From the NCBI RefSeq assembly GCF_003130705.1, contig NZ_CP021354.1:3348001-3412000 (forward strand): a stretch of DNA of 64,000 nucleotides, written 5' to 3'. The position numbers were made by a program, and so were the translations under genes. The notes below the pieces were generated by a model that ran no database searches, was not told the origin of the DNA, and was given only the letters and a program-made list of their open reading frames with translations. The number at the start of each line of letters is the position of its first letter. The first letter of the stretch is position 1. This document shows positions 45,270-54,709 of this stretch, piece by piece. The DNA is from Rhodococcus oxybenzonivorans. Its GTDB lineage: Bacteria > Actinomycetota > Actinomycetes > Mycobacteriales > Mycobacteriaceae.

Positions 45270-46703
45270 TCACTCCATCGGCTTCCGCAGCGCAGCGAGG
45301 AACATCGCGTCGGTGCCGTGGCGGTGCGGCCACAGCTGCACACTCGTACCGTCACCGAGTCCCGGAACGCCCGGAACCAGCGCCCTCGTGTCGAGCGCTG
45401 TCGCGCCATAGCGGCGTACCGCATCCGCCACCACCGCCACTGTCTCCGACAGGTGCGGAGAACACGTGGAATACACGACGACCCCACCCGGGCGCACCAA
45501 CCCCAGCGCCGAGGCGAGCAGTTCCCGCTGCAATTTCGCCAGACCGGCCACATCGGACGGCTGCCGACGCCAGCGTGCCTCGGGGCGGCGCCGCAGGGCA
45601 CCGAGACCGGTGCACGGCGCGTCGACCAGGATTCGGTCGTACCCACCGGCAAGCCCGGGATCGCGCCCGTCCGCGACATGCACGTCGACCGGGAGTTCCC
45701 GCGTCGTCTTACGAATGAGGTCGGCGCGGTGCGCCACCGGCTCCACCGCATCGAGTCGCCCGCCCTCGATACCTGCGAGTGCGCCGAGAAGCGCGGCTTT
45801 ACCACCGGGTCCGGCACAGAGATCGAGCCACCGTCCGCCGTCCGCTCCCTCGAGTGGGGCCAGAGCGAGTGCCCGGGCCACCAGCTGACTGCCCTCGTCC
45901 TGCACACCGGCCAGACCCTCGCGCACAGCGTCGAGCTGGCCCGGGTCGCCACCGTCGAGATACACCGCATACGGCGAGTACCGGCCGACCTCTCCCCCGG
46001 TGACCAGAGCCAATTCTTCCGCCGAGATCTCACCCGGCCGCGCGACGAGGTGAACGGCCGGGCGTGAATCGTCGGCGATCAGGACATCCTCGAGTTCGCC
46101 GGCATCGGGCCCCAGCGCATCCGCGAACACCTGCGCGATCCAGGCCGGGTGCGCATGCTGGAAGGCCAGCCGCCCGATCGGGTCGGACGGCGCCAACCGC
46201 TCCACCCACTCCGCTTCCGACCGCTCCGACACCCTGCGCAACACGGCGTTGACGAACCCGGCCTTGCCCGGACCCGCCTCTGCGCGGACGAGGTCGACAG
46301 AGGTGGCGACGGCGGCGTGCGGGGCCACCCGCGTACGGAGAAGCTGGTAGGCGCCCAGCTGGAGCACATCCAGCAGCGGGCCGTCGACCTCCCCGATCGG
46401 GCGGCCCGCACAGTCCGCGATGACCGCGTCCAGCAGTCCCCGCGCTCGCGCCGCGCCGTAGGCCAATTCCGTGGCAAGCGCGGCGTCCCGGCCGTCGAGT
46501 CGCCGCTCCCGCAGCAGTCCGGGGAGGACCAGGTTCGCGTAGGCGTCCCGTTCACGCACTGCCCGCAACACGTCACGTGCAGCGAGCCGAGGTTGATCCA
46601 GACCCGCCTGGGCGGCATCGGGCCGACGCGCCTGGCGCGGCCGATTGTTGCTCGCGCCTGTTCCTGCCCTCTTGCCGCGTGCGGGTCTTCTCGAGTCGCT
46701 CAC
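45270..46703 (-). CDS. rsmB: 16S rRNA cytosine-967 methyltransferase (RsmB/Fmu)
   Basis: Methylates 16S rRNA. N-terminal basic tail (1-35), NusB-like RNA-binding domain (about 38-165) and SAM methyltransferase with [10 protein letters not shown] (294-303) and the two catalytic cysteines C364 ([10 protein letters not shown]) and C414 (YSTCSPH). 477 residues. GTG start overlaps the fmt stop as GTGA. Counterpart Rv1407 (fmu). Confidence 0.95.
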   Translation of the reverse strand: MSDSRRPARGKRAGTGASNNRPRQARRPDAAQAGLDQPRLAARDVLRAVRERDAYANLVLPGLLRERRLDGRDAALATELAYGAARARGLLDAVIADCAGRPIGEVDGPLLDVLQLGAYQLLRTRVAPHAAVATSVDLVRAEAGPGKAGFVNAVLRRVSERSEAEWVERLAPSDPIGRLAFQHAHPAWIAQVFADALGPDAGELEDVLIADDSRPAVHLVARPGEISAEELALVTGGEVGRYSPYAVYLDGGDPGQLDAVREGLAGVQDEGSQLVARALALAPLEGADGGRWLDLCAGPGGKAALLGALAGIEGGRLDAVEPVAHRADLIRKTTRELPVDVHVADGRDPGLAGGYDRILVDAPCTGLGALRRRPEARWRRQPSDVAGLAKLQRELLASALGLVRPGGVVVYSTCSPHLSETVAVVADAVRRYGATALDTRALVPGVPGLGDGTSVQLWPHRHGTDAMFLAALRKPME

Positions 46704-47623
46704 TGTGCCCGTACCTTCGCGTCGAGTCGTGCGCCCCGCGCCCAGTCGAGAGCGGACATCTGTCTTTTTCCTTGAGGTTGGATCCGGTCCAGCCGGACTG
46801 CCACCGTGGAGGTTCCGACGAGGAAGTCGCTCTTGGTCACGGAGATTTCTCCGGGCTCGAGCCTGTCGTCGGTGAGGGTGAGCGGGCCGACCTTGACGCG
46901 AACGTCCCCGATCGTCGTCCATGCTCCCGGTGCGGGTGTCACCGAGCGGACATGCCGATCGATCACCACAGCCGTTCTGTCCCAACGGATTCGGGCTTCC
47001 TCCACGGCGACCTTGGGTGCATACGAGACGCCGTCTCCCGGCTGCGGAACCGCTGTGATCGTGCCGTCCGCCAGTCCGTCGAGAACGGATTCGAGGAGAA
47101 CCGCCCCGCTGTCGGCCAATCGGCCGAGAAGGTCACCCGCGGTATCGGTGGCGCGGATTCGCTCGGTCACGACCCCGTATACCGGGCCCGTGTCCATTCC
47201 AGCCTCGAGCCGGAAGGCGCTCGCGCCCGTCATGTCGTCGCCGGAAGCGATTGCCGCCTGCACCGGCGCCGCACCCCGCCAGGCGGGCAGCAACGAGAAG
47301 TGCAGGTTGACCCAGCCAAGGGCCGGAATGTCCAGCACCTTCTGCGGAAGCAACGCACCGTAGGCGACGACGGGAGCACACTCGGGCGCCAGGTCGGTCA
47401 GTCGTGCGAGGAACTCCGGATCCGAGGGTCGCTCGGGCGTGAGCACCTCGATACCGTGCGCGTCCGCAAGGGCACCGATCGGCGATCGGACTACCTTCCG
47501 TCCTCGCCCGGCCACCGCGTCCGGCCGTGTGATCACGGCGACCACCTCGTGACGGGCGGAACGGATGAGTCGCTCGAGAGACGGCACAGCGGGTTCGGGT
47601 GTACCGGCGAAGACTAGGCGCAC
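46700..47623 (-). CDS. fmt: Methionyl-tRNA formyltransferase
   Basis: Formylates initiator t[15 protein letters not shown] near the N-terminus, the catalytic set N106, H108 and D144 ([16 protein letters not shown] and GMDTGPVYG). 307 residues from the GTG at 47623 (MRLVFAG), the usual start in relatives; another in-frame GTG lies five codons upstream. Shares a 259-base divergent region with the DGPF gene. Confidence 0.96.
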   Translation of the reverse strand: MRLVFAGTPEPAVPSLERLIRSARHEVVAVITRPDAVAGRGRKVVRSPIGALADAHGIEVLTPERPSDPEFLARLTDLAPECAPVVAYGALLPQKVLDIPALGWVNLHFSLLPAWRGAAPVQAAIASGDDMTGASAFRLEAGMDTGPVYGVVTERIRATDTAGDLLGRLADSGAVLLESVLDGLADGTITAVPQPGDGVSYAPKVAVEEARIRWDRTAVVIDRHVRSVTPAPGAWTTIGDVRVKVGPLTLTDDRLEPGEISVTKSDFLVGTSTVAVRLDRIQPQGKRQMSALDWARGARLDAKVRAQ

Positions 47624-47800
47624 GTCGGCGACCCACACAGCTGACGACGGACCGCGGTGCGGGCCGAAACGATACTCACGAAAAAAGCTCCCCTTGGGTC
47701 GACGGTGTGACGACCAGTCTAGGGAGTCGCGCGCCTCACGATGACACTGCGATGCGCAACCACGACAAACCGGCGGGCTCCAGGAAATGTCGCGGCACGA

Positions 47801-47827
47801 TGTCGAAAATGCGAGCACAGCTCCGTC
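47801..47827 (+). promoter_or_regulatory. Candidate ECF42 sigma-dependent promoter
   Basis: TGTCGA (47801-47806), 17 bases, CGTC (47824-47827). As I recall, ECF42 factors in Streptomyces recognise TGTCGA at -35 and CG(A/T)C at -10. The site lies 55 bases ahead of the DGPF start, where autoregulation would place it. Confidence 0.5.
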
Positions 47828-47839
47828 CCAGGGTTGAAA

Positions 47840-47859
47840 TACGGCCACAATGGGCCGTA
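47840..47859. promoter_or_regulatory. Inverted repeat in the DGPF leader
   Basis: TACGGCC, 6 bases, GGCCGTA: perfect 7-bp arms between the candidate ECF promoter and the ribosome site GAGGAGA. It may be an operator or a leader hairpin. Confidence 0.35.
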
Positions 47860-47882
47860 CACCACACCGAGGAGAGAAGACG

Positions 47883-48290
47883 ATGGCCAAGTACCTGCTG
47901 CTCAAGCACTACCGAGGCGCACCGGCACCGGTCAACGACGTACCGATGGATCAGTGGACGCCGGAGGAGGTTTCGGCCCACATGCAGTACATGGAGAACT
48001 TTGCCGCTCGGATCGAAAGCACCGGCGAATACGTCGACAGTCAGGCATTGTCACCGGAAGGCACGTTCGTCCGGTACGACGGCGAGGGGCGTCCGCCGGT
48101 GACCGACGGCCCGTTCGCGGAGACCAAGGACCTGATCGCGGGCTGGATGGTGATCGACGTCGAGACCCGCGAGCGGGCGCTCGAACTCGCCGGTGAATTG
48201 TCTGCAGCTCCGGGCGCGGGCGGGAAGCCGATCCACGAGTGGCTCGAGGTGCGCCCGTTCCTGACCGAGCCGCCCACCATCACGGAGTGA
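47883..48290 (+). CDS. DGPF-motif YCII-like protein
   Basis: 135-residue ferredoxin-like YCII fold protein. [10 protein letters not shown] at the start and the name-giving motif DGPFAETKD (75-83) are clear. These proteins accompany ECF42 sigma factors in many bacteria; their chemistry is not settled. ATG at 47883 has GAGGAGAGAAGACG ahead. The stop overlaps the sigma factor start as GTGA, so both are translated together. Confidence 0.9.
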   Translation: MAKYLLLKHYRGAPAPVNDVPMDQWTPEEVSAHMQYMENFAARIESTGEYVDSQALSPEGTFVRYDGEGRPPVTDGPFAETKDLIAGWMVIDVETRERALELAGELSAAPGAGGKPIHEWLEVRPFLTEPPTITE

Positions 48291-49441
48291 CCGAGGTGGA
48301 CGAGGTCGTGCTGCGGACCCTCACCCCCACGGTGATCGGGATCCTCGTCCGCCGCGGAGCCGACTTCGCGGCGGCCGAGAACGCCGTGCAAGACGCTCTG
48401 GTGGAAGCGGTGCGCGTGTGGCGGGCCGATCCGCCGCGAGATCCCCAGGGCTGGCTGATCACCGTCGCCTGGCGCAAGTTCCTCGACGCCACCCGCACCG
48501 ATACCTCCCGGCGCCGGCGCGAGGCGCTCGTCGAGGTGGAGCCCGCACCGGGCCCGGCACCGTCGGTCGACGACACACTCCAGCTGTACTTCCTGTGCGC
48601 GCATCCTTCCCTGGCACCGGCGTCGGCCGTCGCGCTCACGTTGCGCGCGGTCGGCGGCCTGACCACGCGTCAGATCGCGCAGGCCTACCTCGTACCCGAG
48701 GCGACCATGGCCCAGCGGATCACCCGGGCCAAGCGGACCATCTCCAAAGTCCGGCTCGACCAGCCCGGCGACGTCGCCACGGTGTTGCGTGTGCTCTACC
48801 TCGTCTTCAACGAGGGTTACTCCGGCGATGTCGACCTCGCCGCGGAGGCGATCAGGCTCACCCGCCAACTGGCAGCCGAGGTCAGGCACGAGGAGGTGGC
48901 GGGCCTGCTCGCGCTGATGCTGCTCCACCACGCCCGACGCTTGGCACGGACCGCCGCCGACGGTAGCCTCGTGCCTCTCGCCGAGCAGGACCGCAGTTTG
49001 TGGGACACCCGACTGATCGCCGAGGGCATCGACGTACTGCAGGCAGCTCTTGCCCGCGACCGATTGGGCGAGTTTCAGGCTCAGGCCGCCATCGCCGCGC
49101 TCCACGCCGATGCCCGTACCGCCGAGGAGACCGACTGGGTGCAGATTGTCGAGTGGTACGACGAACTGGTGCGCCTCACCGACAGCCCGGTAGCGCGCCT
49201 CAATCGAGCTGTCGCGGTCGGCGAGGCCGACGGTCCGCGGGCCGGCCTGGCTGCCCTCGCGGAGATCGACCCCGCCCTGCCCCGGTACGCCGCCGTCGGG
49301 GCATACCTCCACGAGCGGGATGGTGACCCCGTGACCGCTGCACGGCTCTACGCCGACGCTGCCCGATCGGCGTCCAGCCTCGCCGAACGCGACCACCTCA
49401 CGCGACAGGCGGCACGCCTCAACGCGCAAAAGTGCCGGTGA
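48287..49441 (+). CDS. ECF42-type RNA polymerase sigma factor with C-terminal TPR-like domain
   Basis: Sigma-2 region about 10-75 (AENAVQDALVEAVRVW, DPQGWLITVAWRKFLD), sigma-4 about 105-155 (AVGGLTTRQIAQAYLVPEAT), then about 225 residues of helical, TPR-like sequence including YLVFNEGYSG and SPVARLNRAVAVGEADG. The long C-terminus and a coupled DGPF gene define group ECF42, which has no classical anti-sigma factor. 384 residues, GTG start. The C-terminal domain is likely the sensor or activity switch. Signal and regulon are unknown apart from probable self-control. Confidence 0.92.
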   Translation: MTEVDEVVLRTLTPTVIGILVRRGADFAAAENAVQDALVEAVRVWRADPPRDPQGWLITVAWRKFLDATRTDTSRRRREALVEVEPAPGPAPSVDDTLQLYFLCAHPSLAPASAVALTLRAVGGLTTRQIAQAYLVPEATMAQRITRAKRTISKVRLDQPGDVATVLRVLYLVFNEGYSGDVDLAAEAIRLTRQLAAEVRHEEVAGLLALMLLHHARRLARTAADGSLVPLAEQDRSLWDTRLIAEGIDVLQAALARDRLGEFQAQAAIAALHADARTAEETDWVQIVEWYDELVRLTDSPVARLNRAVAVGEADGPRAGLAALAEIDPALPRYAAVGAYLHERDGDPVTAARLYADAARSASSLAERDHLTRQAARLNAQKCR

Positions 49442-49476
49442 TCCCCGGGCAACAGGCCACACTCGCGTCTGAAATT

Positions 49477-50454
49477 TCAGAAGTTACTGTCGACGACTAC
49501 CTGGGGAATGTCCGCGCCGATCGGAACGAACTCGCATCGCGCAATCGGAATGGCGTTGGGGTCCAGAGCCGTTCGGATGAGATCCAACGCGAACGGATCG
49601 TACGGTGCCCGGAAATGCCCCGACCCGTCCTGCGGACACAGGTCCTGGATGACGAGGTTCACCGCCCCGTCGCCGTGCAGCGCCATGTTGGAAAACGGCT
49701 GGATCATTTCGTCGTAGCGCGAACTGACGGTGGTGTAGGAGACACCGGGAACCGTGTCACCGCCGGCATTCAGTTCGGTCATGAACGGTGACCCCTGCAT
49801 CTGCTGACCGACCGCCACAGAGGTGAGCTCGGTAACCACGTCCGGCCCACCGGGGAGCGCCTGGAACATCGGGGCTAGCCCGAACATCACACCGCCGTAA
49901 CTGGGGGAAGCGAGCCCTACCCACTGGTCGACGAAGCGTGCACCACCGAGCTTGTTCACGTAGTAGCGGCTGACATTCGCTCCTTGCGAGTATCCGACCA
50001 CGTCGACTTTTTCCGCACCCGTCGACTCGCGGACCTGAGCGACGAATCGGCCGAATTCTCCGGCACTGTCGACGATGTCTTCGGTGCCGTACGTGTCGGC
50101 GCCGGGTTTGCCGCCGTAATTGAGGGCGAACACGCAGTATCCGTCCGCCGCGAGCAAGGGAGACAACGCGGCCCAGTCGGTGTAGGCGCTGGCGTCGGTG
50201 CCATGCGCGAGAACGACGGGCTCGGGATGCTCGGGCGCGGGCGTACAGGAGAAATCGTTCGATCCGGCGGGAGCGCTGCCCGGATGCGCTTCCGCGTACG
50301 CGGCGGCCGCGCTGCGCGCGCTCTGCGGTACTCCGACACCTGCGGGCACTTCGAGTCCCGACGCCGGAACGTCTTCGGCCTGGGCTGTGGTCAGCCCTGC
50401 GGAAAACAGCAAAGCAACACAAGCAGCGACCGTGACAACACCTCGAAGGTTCAT
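49477..50454 (-). CDS. Secreted class 2-like lipase/esterase
   Basis: Alpha/beta hydrolase with a signal peptide (hydrophobic 5-22, likely cleavage after AQA at 26). Oxyanion region VVLAHGTDASAYTDW (80-94) and nucleophile S156 in VVGYSQGAN. A late GDGAVNLVIQDLCPQDGSGHF supplies the acid/histidine part; cysteines at about 70, 107, 283 and 312 could form disulfides in the exported protein. 325 residues, ATG with GGGGAGAG ahead. Converges with the ECF gene. Substrate unproven. Confidence 0.88.
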   Translation of the reverse strand: MNLRGVVTVAACVALLFSAGLTTAQAEDVPASGLEVPAGVGVPQSARSAAAAYAEAHPGSAPAGSNDFSCTPAPEHPEPVVLAHGTDASAYTDWAALSPLLAADGYCVFALNYGGKPGADTYGTEDIVDSAGEFGRFVAQVRESTGAEKVDVVGYSQGANVSRYYVNKLGGARFVDQWVGLASPSYGGVMFGLAPMFQALPGGPDVVTELTSVAVGQQMQGSPFMTELNAGGDTVPGVSYTTVSSRYDEMIQPFSNMALHGDGAVNLVIQDLCPQDGSGHFRAPYDPFALDLIRTALDPNAIPIARCEFVPIGADIPQVVVDSNF

Positions 50455-50549
50455 GATCTCTCCCCGACACCGCGGCTATTCCCTGTGAACTTTCCCAGAG
50501 TGTGCCCGTGGTGTCGCGACGAGAGTGGGACCCTACGCTCGGTGTGTCG

Positions 50550-51206
50550 CTAGGAGTCGGCGCTCTTCGTGTCGCCGGAGTCCTGTTCGTCCTCCGCGAG
50601 AAGCCGGTACAACGCACGCCGGGTTTCGGTGAGAATTTCTCCGGCGCGTCGGATCTGGTCCTCATTCCCCACAGCGGCGACCTGCCCTGCCGCGCCCATG
50701 AGCTGCCCGATCAGGCCGCGCAGGTCTTCCGCCGGCCGGCCGACACTCTCGCGGACGTCATCCCAGGGGGTGCCGAGCTCAGCGGTGTTCGCCTCGACGA
50801 ACGTCTTCCCTTCCTCGGTCAGACGAGCGGTCTTGCGTCCCGCGACCTTCTCGATGAGAACGAGCCCCTCGTCCTCGAGCTGGGACAGTGCGGGGTAGAT
50901 CGATCCGGGGCTGGGCTTCCACACCCCACCACTGCGGTCGACGATCTGCTGGATGAGCTCGTACCCGTGCATCGGTTCCTCCGCGAGCAGCAGGAGGATC
51001 GCCGAACGGACATCACCGCGTCGCCCCCTGCCACCGCGGCCCCGGCCTCGGCCGAACGCCATACCCGGACCGAATCCGGGATCTCCGTCCGGACCGAACG
51101 GCCCGCGACGGTGCCCGTGACGGTGCGGGCCGTTCGGGCGGCCCGTCCGCTGGTGTGCGAATCGGTCCCTGCGGGAACCGCGGTGTCCGATATGAAAGTT
51201 CTGCAT
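50550..51206 (-). CDS. PadR-family transcriptional regulator with His/Gly/Arg-rich N-terminus
   Basis: Winged-helix PadR domain from about residue 65 (RSAILLLLAEEPMHGYELIQ, SPGSIYPALSQLEDEGLV) and a C-terminal dimerising helix. Ahead of it lies an unusual 64-residue low-complexity segment with six histidines (5, 8, 18, 28, 30, 32) and runs of Arg-Gly, a possible metal or nucleic-acid binding tail. 218 residues; ATG with GAGGAGG upstream. Two palindromes directly upstream suggest self-control. No target gene is evident nearby. Confidence 0.9.
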   Translation of the reverse strand: MQNFHIGHRGSRRDRFAHQRTGRPNGPHRHGHRRGPFGPDGDPGFGPGMAFGRGRGRGGRGRRGDVRSAILLLLAEEPMHGYELIQQIVDRSGGVWKPSPGSIYPALSQLEDEGLVLIEKVAGRKTARLTEEGKTFVEANTAELGTPWDDVRESVGRPAEDLRGLIGQLMGAAGQVAAVGNEDQIRRAGEILTETRRALYRLLAEDEQDSGDTKSADS

Positions 51207-51229
51207 GTCAGCCTCCTCAGGCTTATCGA

Positions 51230-51251
51230 TGATGCATCAACGATATATCGT
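51230..51251. promoter_or_regulatory. Two adjoining palindromes upstream of padR
   Basis: TGATGCATCA (51230-51239) directly followed by ACGATATATCGT (51240-51251). Both are perfect. AT-rich palindromes are rare in this GC-rich window, and PadR proteins often bind such sites, so this is a likely operator of the gene starting 24 bases away. Confidence 0.6.
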
Positions 51252-51293
51252 CAAAATCGTTCGCGCAACCATCAGGGATGAGTTCATTGGGCA

Positions 51294-53312
51294 TCAGCCG
51301 ATGTGGATGGGGTCGATCTGGACTCGCACCGGATGCGATTCCCGCCGGGCACTGCGGACCGCTTGAGCGGCAGACAGCGCCTCTGCCAATGGTTTTCCCT
51401 CACCACGGGGTACGCGCACCAGCATCCGCTCGACATCGGCCGGCTCCGGCGACTCACCGGCGACAGGCAAGCGGGCCCCCGCCGGCAGTTCCACAGGGCC
51501 CAACAACTCCGCGTTATCGGGGAGGTCGGCCAGTTCCAGGAGCTCCGAAATAGCCTTTGCGCTGCCGTCGACGGCCGCCAGATGAATCGCCGGCGGAAAC
51601 CCGACTTCTGCCCGTTCTTCGTACTGCGCGCGGGCGTGACCGACCGGATCCCAGCGCACCAGGGCTTGCACTGTCGGAATACCCGAATCGGCTACGACGA
51701 CCACCTGGCCACCGTCACCGAACGGCTTCACGAGGGCCGAAGCCGTCATCCAGCGCCGCAGGGTCTCCTCAGCCGCTCGCAGATCCGGACGTCCGAGCAA
51801 CGCCCAGCCGTCCAGGAGCAGTGCGGCGCCGTATCCGCCGGTCATCACCGGTTCGGCGCCGACAGTGGAGACCACCAGCGCCGGCCCCTGCTCGACGACG
51901 TCGATGACATCGTTTCCCCCGGACATCCGGACCGGTACACCGGGAAACGCTCGCCCGAGTTCCTCCGCCGTCCGGCCCGCTCCTACCACCACGGCCCGCA
52001 GAGCTCGGGCGCCGCAGGCGTGACAGCGGTGCGCGGCGTCCGCGACTCCGCACCATCGGCATGCCGGTGTGCCCGCCCCGTCCGGACCGGCGGCCGACGG
52101 TAGCGCCAAGGGCCCGTTGCACCGTCTGCAGCGGGCAGGAGCGCGGCATTTGCCGCACGCGAGACTCGGGACATACCCCCGGCGGGGCACCTGGACCAGC
52201 ACTCCCCTGCCTGCACCGAGCGCCTCGCGTGCCGCGGCGAAGGCAATGGCAGGCAGGCGGGCAGCGCGGGCTCCCGGATCTCTGGCGAGCGCGTGATCGC
52301 TGTCAGCGAGGGCGGTGATCTTGGGGGCGCGGGCCCGGACCACGTCGCGGGACGCGACCAGGTCGTGTGCCCATCCGGAGTCGACGAGGGCCTGCCCCTC
52401 GGCGGTGCGGGCATGCCCGGCCACCACCATTGCGCTCCCGCCGGCGTACGCCCGCAGGAGCGCCACCTCGCGAGCGTGAGGGTAGGGAGCCCGCGGCTCG
52501 GAGTGACTGTCGTCGCCGTCGTCCCAGATGACGATCAGACCTGTCCGAGGCGTCGGCGCGAACACGGAACTGCGGGTGCCCACGACCACTTTGGCGGTCC
52601 CCCGAAGGGCGGCAAGCCAACGCCGGTACCGCAGCGCGGGGCCGAGACCCGCGGCGAGACCGACGACCCGGTTACTGCCCAGCAGGGACTCCACGGCCGC
52701 AACCACCCGATCCAGATCGCGCTGATCGGGCACCACGATGACCGTGCCGGTGTCGGCACCGGCGGCGATTGCCGACAGTTCGGCCAGCCGTGCCGGCCAG
52801 TCCTCGCCGGGCAGCGCCTGCCAGACGGCCCGCGGACTCCGCTGCTCCGCAAGGGCGGTCAGGAACGCCTCACCGTGAACGTACTGGGCCCACGCTTCTC
52901 GGTCGACGGCGTGTTCCGGTGTCGGAGCCGATTCCGGCGCGGCCTCCGCTTCTGCCCGGGCGTGCCGCGGTGGAACGGCCAGACGCAGCACATCCGCTCG
53001 GGTACCCGCGTACCGAGCGGCAACGAGTTCCACGAGCCGGGTGATCTCCGGAGTGAGTACTCGCTCCGGAGAGATCACCCGTTCGAGCCAGCCGAAGCGT
53101 CCCTGGTGATCACTGGTCGCCGTACGGGAAACCACGAAACCGTCCACGAGACGCCCTGCAAACCGGATGCGCACCCGCACACCCGGTTGAGCCTGCTCTT
53201 CGAGCTCGCGAGGAACGAGATAGTCGAACTCACGGTCGAGGTGCGGGAGCGGCAGCATCGGCAGCACCCGCGCCACCGGATCGACCTCCGCCGCAAGCTT
53301 GGCTGACGTCAC
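51294..53312 (-). CDS. priA: PriA-like protein without helicase ATPase motifs
   Basis: Actinobacterial PriA homologue, linked to replication restart. The N-terminal DNA-binding domain is recognisable (LDREFDYLVP, RVRIRFAGR), and eight cysteines in two zinc ribbons (386, 389, 395, 398, 418, 421, 430, 433) are kept. The Walker A expected near 165-180 is absent, and the DEAH box position reads VIWDDGDDSH (261-270), so helicase activity is unlikely. This loss is known for the family in actinobacteria. 672 residues, GTG start. Counterpart Rv1402. Confidence 0.9.
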   Translation of the reverse strand: MTSAKLAAEVDPVARVLPMLPLPHLDREFDYLVPRELEEQAQPGVRVRIRFAGRLVDGFVVSRTATSDHQGRFGWLERVISPERVLTPEITRLVELVAARYAGTRADVLRLAVPPRHARAEAEAAPESAPTPEHAVDREAWAQYVHGEAFLTALAEQRSPRAVWQALPGEDWPARLAELSAIAAGADTGTVIVVPDQRDLDRVVAAVESLLGSNRVVGLAAGLGPALRYRRWLAALRGTAKVVVGTRSSVFAPTPRTGLIVIWDDGDDSHSEPRAPYPHAREVALLRAYAGGSAMVVAGHARTAEGQALVDSGWAHDLVASRDVVRARAPKITALADSDHALARDPGARAARLPAIAFAAAREALGAGRGVLVQVPRRGYVPSLACGKCRAPARCRRCNGPLALPSAAGPDGAGTPACRWCGVADAAHRCHACGARALRAVVVGAGRTAEELGRAFPGVPVRMSGGNDVIDVVEQGPALVVSTVGAEPVMTGGYGAALLLDGWALLGRPDLRAAEETLRRWMTASALVKPFGDGGQVVVVADSGIPTVQALVRWDPVGHARAQYEERAEVGFPPAIHLAAVDGSAKAISELLELADLPDNAELLGPVELPAGARLPVAGESPEPADVERMLVRVPRGEGKPLAEALSAAQAVRSARRESHPVRVQIDPIHIG

Positions 53313-53358
53313 AGCCTGCCCTCCACCGGGAGGACGCCCACAGCAGGGCGGCTACCGA

Positions 53359-54573
53359 TCAGAGACCTGCAGCTGCGCGCAGCTTCTCCGCCCGATCGAC
53401 GCTCTCCCAGGGAAGATCGATGTCGGTGCGGCCGAAGTGACCGTACGCGGCAGTTTGTGCGTAGATAGGGCGCAGCAGGTCGAGGTCGCGGATGATGGCG
53501 CCCGGACGCAGGTCGAAGGTTTCGGTGATCGCCTGTTGGATCCGCACCGGATCGGTCTTCTCGGTTCCGAACGTCTCGACGAACAGCCCGACCGGCGCAG
53601 CCTTTCCGATCGCGTACGCCACCTGAACCTCGATGCGATCCGCGAGACCTGCCGCGACCGCATTCTTGGCCACCCAGCGCATGGCGTAGGCGGCAGACCG
53701 GTCCACCTTCGACGGGTCCTTGCCGGAGAACGCGCCACCACCATGACGGGCCATACCGCCATAGGTGTCGACGATGATCTTCCGCCCGGTCAGCCCGGCA
53801 TCACCCATCGGGCCACCGAGGACGAACTTGCCCGTCGGATTGACGAGAAGTCGAATGTTCGACGTGTCGAGCTCCGGCATCCGGAGGTCGGCGAGCACCG
53901 ATCCGAGAACCTTCTCCCGCAGATCCGGTGTGAGGAGGTTGTCGAGATCGATGTCGGCAGCGTGCTGCGTGGAGATGACAACGGTGTCGAGGCGGACGGG
54001 CTTGTCTCCGTCGTACTCGATCGTGACCTGCGTCTTACCGTCCGGCCGCAGGTACGGCAGGACGCCGGACTTACGGACCTCGGTAAGGCGACGGGAGAGC
54101 CGGTGAGCCAGCGCGATCGGCAGCGGCATCAGTTCAGGGGTGTCCGTGGTGGCGAACCCGAACATCAGTCCCTGGTCGCCGGCCCCTTGCCGGTCGATGT
54201 CGTCGTCGGTCAGGCCACCGGTCCGGGCTTCGTGTGAATGGTCGACGCCCTGCGCGATCTCCGGGGACTGCGCACCGATCGCCACGTTGACGCCACAGGA
54301 ATTGCCGTCGAAACCCTTCGCCGACGAGTCGTACCCGATCTCGAGCACAGTGTCGCGCACGATCTTGGGGATGTCGGCGTAGGCGGTGGTGGTCACCTCT
54401 CCGGCGACGTGGACCTGTCCCGTGGTAACCAGGGTCTCGACTGCGACCCGGGCGCGCGGATCGTCCGTGAGGAGGGCGTCGAGGATGGAGTCGCTGATCG
54501 CATCACAAATCTTGTCCGGGTGCCCCTCGGTCACAGACTCACTGGTGAATAGCCGACTACCGGACTGGCTCAC
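53359..54573 (-). CDS. metK: S-adenosylmethionine synthetase
   Basis: Makes SAM from methionine and [21 protein letters not shown] near the N-terminus, [12 protein letters not shown] (about 130-141) and [19 protein letters not shown] (about 275-293) are diagnostic. 404 residues. GTG at 54573 with GAGAGGG ahead. The 134-base leader towards coaBC shows no SAM riboswitch. Confidence 0.98.
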   Translation of the reverse strand: MSQSGSRLFTSESVTEGHPDKICDAISDSILDALLTDDPRARVAVETLVTTGQVHVAGEVTTTAYADIPKIVRDTVLEIGYDSSAKGFDGNSCGVNVAIGAQSPEIAQGVDHSHEARTGGLTDDDIDRQGAGDQGLMFGFATTDTPELMPLPIALAHRLSRRLTEVRKSGVLPYLRPDGKTQVTIEYDGDKPVRLDTVVISTQHAADIDLDNLLTPDLREKVLGSVLADLRMPELDTSNIRLLVNPTGKFVLGGPMGDAGLTGRKIIVDTYGGMARHGGGAFSGKDPSKVDRSAAYAMRWVAKNAVAAGLADRIEVQVAYAIGKAAPVGLFVETFGTEKTDPVRIQQAITETFDLRPGAIIRDLDLLRPIYAQTAAYGHFGRTDIDLPWESVDRAEKLRAAAGL

Positions 54574-54664
54574 AGAATTCCCTCTCGACAGTTGTCTTCT
54601 GGACAGCGCTTGGAAACAGCTTAGCTATGTACCATCGCGAACGACCCTAGCGGCACCCCGGTGT

Positions 54665-54709
54665 GAGTGACACCTTTACGCTCACCGAAACAACCGAGGA
54701 TTTGTCCTC
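54665..54709. terminator. Short hairpins between coaBC and metK
   Basis: GAGGA-TTTG-TCCTC (54696-54709) overlaps the coaBC stop region, and a smaller GGTGT-GAGTG-ACACC hairpin lies about 20 bases further. On the minus strand the first is followed by GGTTGTTT, a weak U-rich run. Possible end of the rpoZ-coaBC transcript. Confidence 0.3.

Noticed and set aside
54574..54707. SAM riboswitch ahead of metK
   Set aside because: Only short simple hairpins are visible and no SAM aptamer pattern can be drawn.
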